A DNA stretch of 64,000 nucleotides from Chloranthus sessilifolius (GCA_021018995.1 CM037595.1:97305491-97369490), one strand, 5' to 3'. Shown: positions 24,276-36,960, numbered from the stretch's first letter. Numbers and translations are program-made. Notes: a model not told the origin generated them from the letters alone.

Positions 24276-25555
24276 GGTCAATTTTTAACTTAGAGTGGTG
24301 TTAATTGTACCCAAGAACACCCACATTTTTCGTTGGTACCTCAATTTGCGCCCACGTTAGAGACACTTTGAAAATCATTGATTTCTTCAAATCAGATGAT
24401 GGTGATCTTATTTCAACTCAATCTCCCATATACTAGATTTTGAAATCATGGCGCACCAATCATACGATCAGTGTTTGATTCCATGTGTCAAAGATCCCCA
24501 AAAAATGGCCCATGAATCATGACATACATCACGCTCAAACGCGGTTACGTAAATTTAGGGTCATTTTCTGAGGATCTGTGACACATGGAATAAACAATTG
24601 ACTGTCTAATAGATATACTATAATCTCAAGATCTATTGTGTGGAATATCGGGGTGAAGCACAACTTTCGCTATCTAATATGATGCCATCAATGGTCTTTA
24701 TATGTTGCATGTCCCTAAAATACCAAGTCTCTCTTTAAAGTTGTTGCTAGGCTAACTTTCCAAGTGTAAAGCCCTTTTAAAAATCCGTTAAGTAATGGCT
24801 CATGAGAAAAAAAATAAAAAAAGAATTGGGGACTGGGGCGGGGCGGCCGCTCAGGTGGCTTGCGCAAGCGCTCCAAATCCGGTCCGCCTGGGGGACGCCC
24901 CATCCTAAATCGGGGTACCTGGGGGGCCGACATTGCCGTCAATTAAACACTATATGGTGTTTAAACGATCTTTTATACCATTTATGCCACTTAGGCAATT
25001 AAACACCATATATCATCAATTGAAGGGCTATGGGCCCAAAAATTGCACTTTTTAAGAGATTTGAACCACCCGATTTGTGCAATCTAATACCAACAGTTAT
25101 TCTTCATTTTGATGGCTGGTATTAAAGTTCATTGATCGGATGATTTACATCCACTTATAAGCGTGATCCTTTGGATGGGACATGTTCTAACGATGGATTG
25201 CTACTTGGGCAATTTACATTGATCATAGATGTATGCAACAATTTAGATTGATCATAGATGTATGCAACATGGCACAATGATAAATCAAACTTCAATAGTG
25301 TTAGATAAAAAGTGACATTTTAATGGTGTAAGATCATTTAAACACCATTTGGTGATTAAGTGTCGGTCAGGAGTCATTATCCCTAAAAAAAATTATTAAT
25401 TTAGGCGAAATTTGATTAATTTCACATAAATTAATAAAATATTGGTGATTTCGGAGAAATTATTGAAATTTCACCGAATGTTTCGTCCAAACCTTGTTTC
25501 GGTCAAGTTTGGAGAAATTTTCCGAGAGTTTCCGAGAAACTTGTCACTATGGGAT

Positions 25556-25950
25556 AGAGAGAGAAAGAGAAAGATAGAGGGGGAGAGAGATAGAGAAAGA
25601 AAGAAAGAGGGAGCGCTGGAGAAGAGCACTTGGCAAACTGCAGGTAGGCAGCATAGAGAGAGAAAGGGGTGGCTAGAGAGAAATAGGGAGTGGGCGGGCT
25701 GCTTAGAGAGAGAGGGGTGGCTGAGAGAGAAACAGAGAAGGAGAGGAGTTGAGCCTCTGAAGAGTGGCTCGGGCAGTGGGCAGCCTAGAGAGAGAGAGTT
25801 TCTCACTTAACCAGGCAGGCGGCAAGCGGAGGGATCACCGGTGGCAAGGAGAGGCATCGGGCTTGGGTTGGGCACCTGTGGGAGAGAGAGAGAGAGAAAG
25901 GGTGTCGGGCTAGAGAGAGGGCGACACCGTGATAGAGATAAAGGAGTAGT
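25556..25950. repeat. GA-rich low-complexity tract
   Basis: Nearly 400 bases dominated by GAGAGA with GGTGGC interruptions. Open frames on both strands here are compositional. Confidence 0.85.
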
Positions 25951-26164
25951 CGGGGGTTTTAGGGTTAAAAGGGAATTAAAAATAAATTAAATTTTGATTT
26001 TAATTGAGTGTGGGCGCTCGCCTGCACTCGCCTGAATGAATCTGCCATTGGAAACACCATCTATAGCGTCTGATTTGAAAACAGATCTAAAGATCTTTAG
26101 TACAAATGATTAGCACAAATCACAATCTCTATGATATAATTTAACATAATCAATTGTTGAATTA

Positions 26165-26466
26165 GGGTATGTTTGGCATTGCTCTTTGGGAGAGTAGAAA
26201 AGAGCTGTGGCTGCTCTTTGTTAATCTAAAGTAATGTGGGGAGGAGAGAGAAGGATTGGAAGAAGCAAAAAGGGGAGGCCGCTCTTTGAAACATAAAAAA
26301 CATCACTCTTTTAAAAGAGCATGGTTTTAAAGAGCATGAAAATCATGCTCTTTTAAAGAGGGTTGTTTTTCTTATTTCAAAGAACACCAGCCCATATTCA
26401 TTTGTAGCAATAAAGAGCACCAACTGCTCTTTTCTACTCTCCCAAAGAGCAATGCCAAACAAAGCC
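26165..26466. mobile_element. Tourist-like MITE (PIF/Harbinger), complete
   Basis: 302 bp flanked by TTA at 26162-26164 and 26467-26469. The left terminus is GGGTATGTTTGGCATTGCTC; the reverse complement of the right terminus is GGCTTTGTTTGGCATTGCTC, and the match continues through TTTGGGAGAGTAGAAAAGAG. An internal perfect palindrome-like stretch, AAAGAGCATGGTTTTAAAG / CATGCTCTTTTAAAGAG, lies near 26310-26360. TTA duplication and a GG..TGTTTGG terminus are the marks of Tourist elements. Noncoding. Confidence 0.88.
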
Positions 26467-26935
26467 TTAGATGATGGCCTTTGACTACTTTAAACCATAT
26501 TACAGATATCGTGTTTCATGTAAATCTTTTGCACCAAAGATCTTTAGATTATGGCTCTCAAATCAAACCGCTTGGTTGGTGATTCCTAATGTCATCAGTC
26601 ATCAAAATATCAAACTTTCTTTTAAATTGTGACCTTGGCAAATTTTCTGTGTGCAAGTAATGGCTCCCACTAGGAGATCATTTAGGGTGCATTTGATTGT
26701 TTGTAGCCTTTTCAGCCCACTACATATAGTTGTTTGTATGTACATTACATATATCGGGTGTTGTTTGGGAGCATATAAGTACGGAGAGATTTGCGTCGTT
26801 TGGTAAAACAATCATGTAACAGGCAAACTTATGTATCAGTTAAGTTTGGGTGTGTAACGTACATGTGGCTGCATGCAATTAGGTATTTGTACCTTTTTTT
26901 ATGAGCAACTTATCGGACTGTATTAGTCATTCTTA

Positions 26936-27255
26936 TTAGAAAGGTATCAAAATCGGTATCTGTGTCGGGTATCGATTTGCCTAAGACCGATATGACTCGA
27001 CCGATACGTATCAGCCGATACCGATACGCATTAGACTATTTTATTTTAAAAAAAAAAACAAAAACAAAAAAACTGTCAAGCTGGGCTCAAACCGATACTC
27101 ATGGGCCGATACCCAATATGTATTAGCCTATACGGGCCCATATCGGCCAATACATATCAAGTATCCGAGTTGGGATACAAATACATATTGGGACTAATAT
27201 GTATCGGTTTGCCGAAATACTAATATGTATCGCCGAAATGTATCGGTATCGGACA
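26936..27255. repeat. second palindrome cluster (CCGATACGTATC family)
   Basis: Multiple GATACGTATC, ATGTATCGG and GCCGATAC motifs, shared with 6455-6665 in the solo LTR. It lies directly beside the LINE poly(A) tail and is split by a run of A. Confidence 0.75.
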
Positions 27256-27371
27256 ATTTTATATATGTTGCTTTTTTTTTTTTTTTTTTTTAAATATTTT
27301 TTAAAGGAATATCATTCATTAAATTAGTTAGAGGATAAAATGTCATGAATCTAGATAGGAGCATCCTCCAT

Positions 27372-27875
27372 CTAGGTCTCATTACAACCATTCTTTAGCT
27401 CTAGTTTGGCTAGAGCATCAGCAACCCAATTAACCGAGCGCTTCACATGAGAGAAAGAGGCATGCGATAAGAGAGTCAAGCCATCTTTAATGTCCTTCAG
27501 AAGCATAGATAGGTTGGAATCATCTAAAGTAGAGTCAGTCACCCCTTTGATAATACGTAACGAGTCACCTTCGAAAACCACTTTTTGAAACCCACACTGT
27601 TTCACAAACCAAATAGCTTGAAGGAAAGAATATGTCTCACAGTGGGCAGCCAAAGAAATATTCATGCAATTTCTAGCAAGTGAAGCCATAACCAAGCCTT
27701 GGTAGTTTCTAACGATTATACCAATGCCCGCCGATTTAGATTGGGGTGACCAGCCTCCGTCAAAGTTAACTTCAAGGAGATTCTTAGCGGGAGGGACCCA
27801 ATGTGTTGTCCCTTCAGATACTAGCTTTTGGGATATTTGAGATGACTCACTTGTGTTAGCCGAGAGAAAATCCAT
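27372..27875 (-). pseudogene. LINE ORF2 C-terminal RNase H (RVT_3)
   Basis: Open for 167 codons. Catalytic positions are visible in order: NFDGGW (Asp), AAHCETY (Glu), FEGDSLRII (Asp) and WVADALAK (Asp). A complete RNase H of this type is characteristic of plant L1 elements. It ends just before the 3' UTR and poly(A). This is the least damaged part of the LINE. Confidence 0.88.
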
Positions 27876-27937
27876 TAGGAAGGCCTCTGTTTCCCTTGTG
27901 ATGGATATTGGATCACGAGAATGAGCTCCATGGACCC

Positions 27938-28447
27938 TCAGGTTTCGTTCCTTCCAAATGGCCCAAGCAATGATGAATGATCCAGATTCTCCTTTCCAAA
28001 TTCTTCATAGAATAACAAAACCCACTCCGCCATGTGACATTGTCGAAGAGCGTGTTCAACCATTTCATACTTCACACCGCAAAGATCACAGATGGTTGAT
28101 ATCAAGCCAATCTTTTTACGGAGAGAATATTTTACTGGAAGGATATTTTTGTAGTCTCTCCATGCAAAGATTTTCACCTTATTTTGTACTTGGGTATGCC
28201 AGAGATCTTTCCAATACTTTTTCTCCACTGACGAACTTACCGACGAAGAAGAAGTATAATTGTGATTCGTCTCCAATGCCACCTTGCATGCACTTTTAAT
28301 AGAAAATCTTCCTCTTTTGTCAAGAATCCAAACCAGTTTGTCCTCCCTAATCGACCTAGGGAGAGGAAGGCGTAGGATAATATCAGCGTCTTCCTGCAGA
28401 AACGAAAGTCTAACAAGCTCCTCATTCCAATAATTTGGTGGACCCAA
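27938..28447 (-). pseudogene. LINE ORF2 zf-RVT domain
   Basis: Contains WKDLWHTQVQNKVKIFAWR then ICDLCGVKYEMVEHAL and QCHMAEWV, the Cys/His-containing zf-RVT module found after reverse transcriptase in plant L1 elements. Open for 169 codons. Frame differs from the preceding block. Confidence 0.85.
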
Positions 28448-28474
28448 TATAAAATTGGAGACCAGTTTTGCTCC

Positions 28475-30532
28475 TCATATCACCTTAGGAGTAATGACGT
28501 GATATGTTGAAGCTCTAGACAACCATTTATCAGCCCAAATATTTATCAACACTCCATTACCTACTCTCCAAATCGCTTCGTATTTTATGGTATCCATCGC
28601 CGAGATGATATTTTTCCATATGAAGGAAGCATTAGCAGAGACTGAAGCTGAGAAAATAGACGTGTTAGTGAAATATTTGGTTTTTAAAAGTCTATTGGAC
28701 AAAGAGGAGGGAGATGAGAAAATTCCCCAAATCTGTTTGGCTAGCATGGCCGAATTGAAGGCAATCAAGTCTTTGAAACTCATGCCTCCATTCTCTTTAG
28801 AAACACAAAGGTCCCTCCAAGCCTTCCAATAAATCCCCCTTTTATTCCCACTATTTCTCCACCAGAATCGGGCAATAATAGAGGAGATTTCGTGCAACAA
28901 GGAACTTGAGAGTTTAAAACAGCTCATATAATAAATTGAGATCGCCTGCACCACTAATTTGATCATGATTTCCTTTCCAGCTTTAGACAATAACGATCCT
29001 TTCCAGCTTGCTAATTTTCAGTAGACTTTTTCTTTGATGTTAGCGAAGGCATTTCTCTTAGATCTTCTTACAGCAAGAGGAAGACCCAAGTGTTTATCTT
29101 GAGGGATCGATCTTTTAATCTGAAAATAGTTTTGAATTTTTCTCCGAAGATCATGTTGAACATTATTACTAAATGATAGTGTCGATTTATCATAGATGAC
29201 CACTTGACCCGACGCATTTCCGTACAGTTGTAAAATGTTCACAATTTCCCCACATTCTGATTCATTCGCCTTATTATAGATAAGGCTATCATCGGCGAAG
29301 AATAAATGGGAAATGACAAGGGCACCTCTACAAATATGAATACCTGAGATTTTATGATTTTGGACCGCGGAATTTAGGAGGGAAGAGAGGACTTCGGCAC
29401 AAACAATGAAAAGGTATGTAGATAGAGGGTCCCCTTGTCTCAAACCTCTACTAGGGACAACATTTTCCAAGATTTGCCCATTGATAAGAAATTTAATAGA
29501 CACCGAAGTTATACATCCCATGATCAAACTAACCCATCTATCACAGAAACCCAATTTTTTCAAACTTTTTTCAAGGAACGGCCACTTAATCCGATCATAC
29601 GCCTTACTCATATCAAGTTTAAGAGAACACCAGTCATAATTCCCTTTATGCTCATTTTTTTAAAAGTGAGTCACCTCAATGACAACCAAAGAGTTGTCGG
29701 TAATAAGCCTTCCAGAAATGAACGCGCTTTGGGACTGAGAAATAATTGAAGGGAGAATGCATTTAAACTGGTTAATCAACACTTTTGAGATAATTTTATA
29801 AATGACGTTGCACAGGCTAATAGGACGAAAATCCGAAGGATTTTTAGGAATTTTAATTTTGGAGATAAGGACAATATGGGTTTTGTTCACTTCAGAGAGA
29901 TTCACATTACCATTCAAGTAATCCAACACAAATCTAGACACAGAATTACCAACAATAGGCGAATAAGATTGAAAAAACAAAGGAGGCATACCATCAGGAC
30001 CCGGAGAAGTTCTTGGATGCATTTGAAAAATTGCCTTACGCACTTCAGCAACAATGAATTCCTTAATGAGCTCGATATTTTGTACCGCAGAAATTCAAGG
30101 ACTAATGTTGGCCATCACTTCTTCAATTCTTGTAGGAGATGAGGACCGGAAGAGCTTTGAGAAATGTGTTGTAAGCACCCGCTCAATATTAGATTTCACT
30201 GATTTCCATTGGCCATTTTCATCAAGCAAACCATCTATGTGATTGATTTTTTTCCTTTGGGTGGAATTGGAATGAAAACACCTTGAGTTTTTGTCATCGT
30301 GCTTAAACCAAAGATCTTTTGACCTCTGCAACCAATACATCTCCTCTTGTTCTAACAAGCCATCAATATTTTTCTTCAATAGAATTACTTCTTGTCGGTA
30401 CCTTTGCTGCTGAATTTCTATAAGTTGCGACTGTGCCATTTTAACCTTGCTCTGAATGTTGCCAACGGTAGTTTTGTTCCACATCCGCAATTTATGTGAT
30501 ATCCCCGAGATCTTACTGCAAATGTTTGTCAA
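28475..30532 (-). pseudogene. LINE ORF2 reverse transcriptase
   Basis: N-terminal linker (30532-30095), then SPGPDGMPPLFFQSY, NPSDFRPISLCNVIYKIISK and SQSAFISGRLITDN. A TAA stop at 29660-29662 precedes SLKLDMSKAYDRIKW and GLRQGDPLSTYLFIV. The active-site box FFADDSLIYN near 29290 keeps both Asp residues. The thumb/connection part ends in FWWRNSGNKRGIYWKAW. A further frame break lies near 29000-29015. This is RVT_1 of the plant L1 clade. Confidence 0.9.
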
Positions 30533-30583
30533 ATTGTTTGTAGAACCGAAAGAATCTCAGTTGTTACGGATAACACCCTCACA

Positions 30584-31220
30584 CTAGTCCGACTTCGTCC
30601 ACATCGAGTCAAACCAAAAGGGCCGCAGACCATGTTTCCATTCTTCATAAGATTGCACTTGGGAAATAAGAAGAGGAATATGATCAAATTTGGAAGAGAT
30701 ACCAGGAATCCATAGCCATTGCTCCATCCAGCCTTTCCTCGATGAAATTGTTACCCTCTTGTTTGTTAGACCACATGAATTTGCATCCAACGTATCTCAG
30801 GTCCCTTAGGCCACATCTATCTATGGTTTGTCGGAAACTTTCCATTTGGTTCTGGCTTCTAGGAATACCCCCACGTTTTTCATGAGAAAATAGAATTTTG
30901 TTGTAATCACCCACACAAAGCCACAGATTGGAGTAATTTCTGCTCAATCTTTTCAAGAGATCCCAACTAAGTTCTTTGTTGTAGGATTCATGAGCACCAT
31001 AAAACCCGGTCATTTGCCACACTTTCTCATCCACATCCTCAACAATAAGGATGTCAATGTGGTTTCTAGACATAGATTGCAAAGAGACATTTGTATTATC
31101 CTTCCATAGAAGAGCTAAACCTCCCGATCGACCGACAACATCCACAAATACTCCATTTCGGAACCTCATTTTGAATTTAATACTTTCCATTCGTCTCAAG
31201 CACAATTTTGTTTCCATCAA
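30584..31220 (-). pseudogene. LINE ORF2 apurinic-type endonuclease domain
   Basis: Starts METKLCLRRME, where the Glu of ETK is a catalytic residue, then WQMTGFYGAHE, WLCVGDYNKILFSHEKRGG (GDYN motif) and ERLDGAMA. A frameshift near 30700-30790 moves the end into another frame, with WLWIPGISSKFDHIPLLI where the family normally has SDH before the final Pro-Leu. This domain nicks target DNA to prime reverse transcription. Confidence 0.85.
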
Positions 31221-31551
31221 GAAAATAAAAGAGGGATCTTCTTTCCGAATTAATAATTAGACAACACAAACTATTCGAGGGTTCCCAAGCCCTCGACAGT
31301 TCCAACTTAAGGTTTTCATTGTATTCGGCGAGGTTACTGGGCAACACTCACCGATGCATTTGATTTCTTCTCATTATCCACAATATTGGGAAGCACGAGG
31401 CTGGGATTAGAGGATAATCGACTATATTTTTTCTTTGGTTGAGCCTAGGTATCTGGACTAGAAGCCCTTTTCCTTTTATTGCGAACTTCCTCAACTAGGG
31501 CATAAGAAATTGGGATAGAGATTAAAGGCAAAGAGGAGGAAAGGGAGGTTA

Positions 31552-31917
31552 TCACAAAGAGAGGAGTGGAAGAGGAGGAATATAGGTTGGTGGAGAGGGA
31601 GCTGGGTTCAAATTTGGAAATAGAGGGAGGTGTTGGGACAACATAATTAGAGGGTGTTTTAACCCGGGTGTTGGGTCGGGAAGGGGTGAGGATTGGGCTA
31701 GCTTAGATTTAGAAGGGTCTATTAGCATGGAAGGGGGTTCCACGGGTTGGGTTAGTGCGGGCTTTAGGGTTTGAGATTGGTCAACAAGGTCAACAGGTGG
31801 GTGGCCAAAATGGAAGTTTGACAACTCAGGGACGTATGGCTTACCATTATGGGATTCTGCCGTTTTGATTTGGGATCGTGTGGGTGACGAATTAGAGAGG
31901 GGAGAGATTACCTTCAT
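31552..31917 (-). pseudogene. LINE proline-rich linker, C-terminal to ORF1
   Basis: Open for 121 codons, rich in Pro, Ser and Leu (for example PTPGLKHPLIMLSQHLPL). Low-complexity linkers of this kind follow the zinc knuckle in plant L1 ORF1. No domain seen; assignment is by position. Confidence 0.45.
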
Positions 31918-32296
31918 TTTTTATCCATCACTAACGGAAGTAGGAGTTGAAGTCGGCGCTAGTTTCTCCTCCGGATCCGCTTTGTGCAGCGCCTGGGCAT
32001 TCTGTAACGCCTCCACAGAACCTACACCTTTAGCTGGCGTCTCCTAATTTTCTATCATATCCATGATCATGTCGTCCAATTGTGGGTCTTTCTCAGAGGA
32101 AAGAGTCCCAGATTTTCGTGCCTCCTTGTTGGACGCCCGTCAAGCTCCAGTCTCAACTGATTGTTTATCCACTCTGGTGTCCTCTGAGGATCTGTATTGG
32201 GTTTCTTGAGATGTAGATGATGGATTGTTCGAGACACTTGCTTTGAGTTTTGAGATTTATTGTAGGAAGAAACAGAGCTTCGAAGAAGTGGTGCCC

Positions 32297-33041
32297 TTAG
32301 CCAATCGACGTATGGAATTTCCCTAGTTTGTCACATCTTTTCGTCTCGGGAATTAAACAATCCTGCTCAGAATGGCCAATCAATCCACAGATATAGCAGA
32401 AGTTTGGCAAACGCTCGTATTGTAATTGCACCCATACCGAAGATTGGTTTCTAATTTTGAAGAGTACTCTTCTTCTCAAAGGTTTTGAGATATCTGCCCT
32501 CATACGCACACGAAGGGATCTTCCCCATCCTTTTGCTGGAGTCGTCCGTCTCCACTGATATTGTTGATCCAATAAGATTTGCCAGTCTAGTACCAATGTT
32601 TTTGTTCATCGCACCCACATGGAGGCCAATAATGTTTACCCAGAACGACACCCTACCAAAGTCGTATTGAGAAATTATTGTCTTTGCTTTATATGTTGTT
32701 AGTACCAATAAATTAATGTCGAAACTCCAAGGACCCAGTCTTAGAATTCGATCTCGAGAACTTTTAATGGGGAATTGGAAGAGAAAAATGTTTTCCTCGA
32801 TAATATTAATTTTCAGATCTTTCTTCAAGTTTCACATCCTACCACTCGCCTCCTTGAACGCTTCCGTATTAACTTTCTGCGGACAGATTATTTTGCCAAT
32901 AAGGCAGTGCACATAGGAGGAGATAAGATCCTCTAGAGAAGCTACAAATTCTACCTTTTCAGAAGATGTAAGGACTAGTTTCTTATGGTCTTTTAGTATG
33001 ACATCAACACTACTCTCCTCCATTGCACCGAATAGAGGCAA
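32297..33041 (-). pseudogene. LINE ORF1: DUF4283 and CCHC zinc knuckle
   Basis: RNA-binding ORF1 of plant L1 elements. From Met at 33041 the frame is stopped once by TGA at 32832-32834, reads on through FQFPIKSSRDRILRLGPWSF (DUF4283), and shifts frame near 32520-32590. It then reaches CYICGLIGHSEQDC, a C-X2-C-X4-H-X4-C knuckle. ORF1 proteins coat LINE RNA; the stop and the frameshift make this copy inactive. Confidence 0.82.
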
Positions 33042-33199
33042 TCACCACAAAAGAAGAAGAGAGAATAAACGCAGAGACTTCTTCACGCTCAGAACCTGAG
33101 TGGAAGAAGGGAAACTCTCACAATTGCAAGCAAGAGGAGAGAGGAAGACTCTCACAAGAGTAGAGGAGGAAAACTCTCACAGGAGGAGAGAAATTGCTT

Positions 33200-36100
33200 G
33201 TTCAAAGAGATTGATTTTCCTAAATTCACCATATACCTTGCTTATTAGTATGGAATTTAACTGAATTAGGATCGATCTATAGTCGAATTCAAATGAAATT
33301 TTGGAAGTAACTAATCCACACCGCATTGAGTATCGTTAATTGTCCGGATTTTATCTCCCTTAGTTTAAAGTTTAAACATCCTAGATTATGCATTTTGATC
33401 AATAATAAATGCATTGATTAGTATTAAACATGTTTGATAATTTTATGTCTAAAATTATGTGTCGATTAATATCAATGCACATTGCATGGTAATACGTAAC
33501 TAAAAGTCTAAAACAATAGGTATCTGAGATTAAAATTGGACTGAGCTACCTATGCCTACACTCATTAAAAGTATCTCTCTATTTCAAACCAAGTTGAATA
33601 ATTAAGAAACTATGACTAAAAATGATATTGAGCTATCGGACTATGATTAAGACTAAACTGAGATTAAAATATGATGGTAAGCTAAAAGAGGTATAAGATT
33701 AGGATTTCAAATTGCGTGGTAAATTGTGAGTTCCAACCACTCTCAATAGTCCATAGAATCCATAAAGAAAACAACTTGGGCTTCTTTAATCTAAAATATA
33801 AAAAAAGTTCTAAAAAGTCTTGGGTTGTGTCTTCTTTTGTTTTCATTCTTCAAAATAACTTATTGACAGTGGAACATCATAATACCGATTCATGAAAGCT
33901 ATTGCAAGACAAACTAGAGAGTTCATCATATCAGGGCCTCATTGAAAATTTTGAAGTTTTGTCCTTGTCATGACCCAACATCATTTCCCGATCTCGAAGT
34001 CCTAGAATTTCGTGTTTTGACACAACACACTTGTTAAGGCGATAAGCGAACATACACATAATTCTTAAGTCGATTTAGCATATGGATCGAGACATTAAGA
34101 TAACATTTAAAGATAAACGGTTCATAAATTAACAACGAAAAATGTAGATGTCATTAATAAAGTGATTAATCATAATCATGCTTCTAGGATAAAAAAATAA
34201 ACTGAGATTTTACATAGGGTAAAACTATCTCATACATAAACCATAAGATGTGCAAAAACACAAACTCAACCAATAACAAGTCTCTCGATAAAAATAATCA
34301 TGCCTAGAGCCTAAGACACTCTCAAGGCTCATAAAAATCCACCAGATCTACTCCCTCATCCAGGTGGTAGCCAACGTCCTCGTCTATGCATGTCGCTTTT
34401 GGGACAGCTGTCTCCACGTTATCATAAGCAGGATGATCAAAGTCTTCACCTAAAATTGTTAGATTTGGGAGGGGGTGAGTTTACTCAGTTGCATAAACTC
34501 AACGGGTTGCACAATCGATCCACCATAACATACCCAGGTGATTGTGTGAGCAATCGCTTGAGTGACAATAATTTTAGGAAAATAAAACTAAGCAACTAAA
34601 AATGACTATAATAATATCTGAGATCTCATAAATATCATAACGATGTTGAAAGACATAGCATAAAATGAGATGAACATGGTGCACCAATTTCTAATGTCTT
34701 TTTATTTCTATCGTGTCGACTTATCCTACGTGGCATACCTTAAAACTTAATATAGCTCCATACGTTTATACAACATACTTTGCATATTTTAATTTATATA
34801 TACGACCTGTGTCAGAGTCGCTGCTCAAGCCTATCATGCGAGGTCCATATGTAGATAATCACATAATCTCCATATCACAACATATACCACCATCCATCCC
34901 GATGAGGTTACATGCATTTAAATTAGTGTCCCCTCACGTTCGGGACACTGTCGTATCGTATTGTCCTTAAGATCTGTCTTGGCTGGAGACGATGGATCTT
35001 GCAGTGGCATGCAAGACATGACACGTGTAGAAACTTATTTCGTATTTTTCTGACCTTCACAGTGTAACTTATCAGTATTCGTATCTTATCTTATCTTACA
35101 TATCATTCTTTATCATTTACTTAAAACCTAATTTGGAGTGAGCCACAGTACGATAAGATTCACAATATCACGCTTTCCAAGGGATAGGTTTCATAGTAAC
35201 CTATATGTACTTTATGTGGTATCCCATACTCCCATAAAAGTATTACATCCATACATAGATGCCTACATTCCAAGTTTCACATGATCGTGAAAAGAAACCC
35301 ACCATGACGAAGGCTTAAGAGTCATGTGACGTACCCTATTCCTTTTGAATCATGTGTATGCTCTATCATAATTTTCTATGCGATGCATGTCATATGATGA
35401 AATGACTTATCTGACTAAATGAAACTATATCATACACCATACATGTTTCTGACCATAATATAATGATTAAAATATGGAATGAACAAGCATTTCCTACATA
35501 ACTTTGAGAAAATATTGTGGGCTGTTAGATTGCTTATGAAATGATCAAGCCTATTATATTTAAAGTTTTCTAAGATTTATGTGGTCTCTGCATCGGGACC
35601 TTTTTCTAGTTTACCCCAAAAGTGGGTCAACGGGACGGGTCAAACAACCTCTTTATCCTAGTTGCATAAGGGTTCTTACCCCTTAATTTTCAAACTTTCG
35701 GGCTTCAAAATACGTCCTCAAATTTTTAATGACTGTTCTCTGATCCGCTAGATCAGACCGTCTTATTATCGAGATTATTTTGAGGTTGGTCCTATGGTCT
35801 AGTTGGCTCTGACTCTCAAAAGTTTAGGGGTCAAAGATATTCCATGGAGTTATTTCATGTGGCACACAGGGTTGTAATAACAAATAAACTTCGAACCATC
35901 CATCATCTAATCTGGACCATTAGATGGTCGGACAATATAATTTTACCTAAGGTTGGATCTCTTGTCCCAGTCCTGATCTGACCTCTAACACACTAAATCC
36001 TTTAGTCAATATTTTATAAGATCTAGGAGTTACGTGCACACTTAGGATACCTACTATGTGGCAATCAGATTGAACGGACCTAAACCATCATATATTTAAG

Positions 36101-36521
36101 AAGGATAATTTTGAGGTGTTAAGTCTTTGGGCCCAATTTATTTCGGCGTCTAAGGCCTTAGATCTAAGGGTCAATCATTTCATGGTCTATAGCCTCTAGA
36201 TGGTGTTTCCATCTCTTGATTTGTGTGTCGATTTCTCAGGGTCTGAATCATTAGATGTCTCAAGAATTTTAATTTGAGGAGACGATCTATTTCTACACCA
36301 TTTCTTGGGTTGGGTCCACAAGGTCCAAATTTGAAAATATTTTGTTTGAAATCAGTGGTGCTAAGGGGTGATTGTACCAACTATTGGTGCACTACATGCA
36401 TTCCAATGCCTCCGACTACTGTGGTCGGGACAGGCGAGTTATCATAGGCAATGATGGCGTTTGGTCAGGTCGATCCCTGGTAATCGATTTACACCGACTT
36501 GAAGAAATCATATATATATAT
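33200..36521. other. noncoding, probable decayed LTR-like sequence left of the CACTA end
   Basis: No credible gene over 3.3 kb. From about 33966 (TGTCATGACCCAACATC) the composition and motifs resemble the long LTRs of Tekay-type gypsy elements, for example GGTGAGTTTACTCAGTTGC at about 34474. I could not find a matching end or a target duplication, so this is only a suggestion. Confidence 0.3.
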
Positions 36522-36960
36522 CACTACGTGAAAATCGATAAAAAATAACGGCCCAAAACCGTTGTAAATGTCATAAACAACAGTTTTGAGCCGTTGCAAG
36601 GGCCGTTGTTTATAGAGCAATGGTTTTTATAGACAGCGGTCCAAAATCATTGTTTATGTACCAGATAAACCACGGTCCATGTCTGTTGCAAACGAACAAC
36701 GGTTGTAAGCCGTTGTTTTAACAGATAAAAGGGTTGTTATTTTTCTTCCAAAACCACGGTCTAAATCAGTGGTATATGTAAACAACGGTGACAAACTGTT
36801 GTTAATTTCCTCCAAGAAACAACGATTATGGGCTGTTATTTGCGGCTGTTGTAAAATAACAACAATGTTAAGCCGTTGTTCCTAATGGGGAAAGGGTTAT
36901 CTTTTTTATTCCGAAATCACGGCCTAAATCAGTGGTATATGAAAACAACTGGTATGGAGC
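36522..36960 (+). repeat. CACTA left terminus with subterminal repeats
   Basis: Terminal CACTACGTGAAAATCG followed by more than ten direct and inverted copies of CCGTTGTT/AACAACGG (for example at 36555, 36590, 36604, 36700, 36712 and 36870). Subterminal repeats like these are the binding sites of TNPA-type proteins in En/Spm. Confidence 0.85.

Larger units (their letters stand above)
22336..25552. mobile_element. long imperfect inverted-repeat element, about 3.2 kb, noncoding
   Basis: The left arm (22336-22485) begins ATAGTGACAAATTTCAGC and contains TTTCTCCGAAAT and AAATTTCGCC. The reverse complement of the right arm (25385-25552) begins ATAGTGACAAGTTTCTCGG and contains the same blocks in the same order. 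A second matched pair, AATCATCCGATC-ATGAACTTTAATA, lies at about 23388 and, inverted, at about 25110-25150. No transposase is visible between the arms. It could be a non-autonomous DNA transposon or two inverted copies of one repeat. Confidence 0.45.
27272..33190 (-). mobile_element. L1-type LINE, full-length-like but defective
   Basis: Minus-strand non-LTR retrotransposon. The 3' end is a 20-base A run (T run at 27272-27291), preceded by an AATTTAATGAATGATATTCC 3' UTR typical of plant L1. Coding order 5' to 3': ORF1 with DUF4283 and CCHC knuckle (33041-32297), a proline-rich linker (about 31917-31552), APE endonuclease (31220-30584), reverse transcriptase (about 30532-28475), zf-RVT (28447-27938) and RNase H (27875-27372). 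Stops and frameshifts break each part. The 5' boundary is approximate; I could not find a target duplication. Confidence 0.88.

Noticed and set aside
25442-25810. 122- and 111-codon frames on opposite strands
   Set aside because: Low-complexity GA/CT repeat; both are compositional.
27250-33300. Target-site duplication of the LINE (TATATATGTTGC versus CATATACCTTGC)
   Set aside because: Three mismatches in twelve in AT-rich DNA; not convincing.
33966-36500. Complete solo LTR between the LINE and the CACTA element
   Set aside because: LTR-like motifs are present but no convincing TG..CA ends with a target duplication were found.
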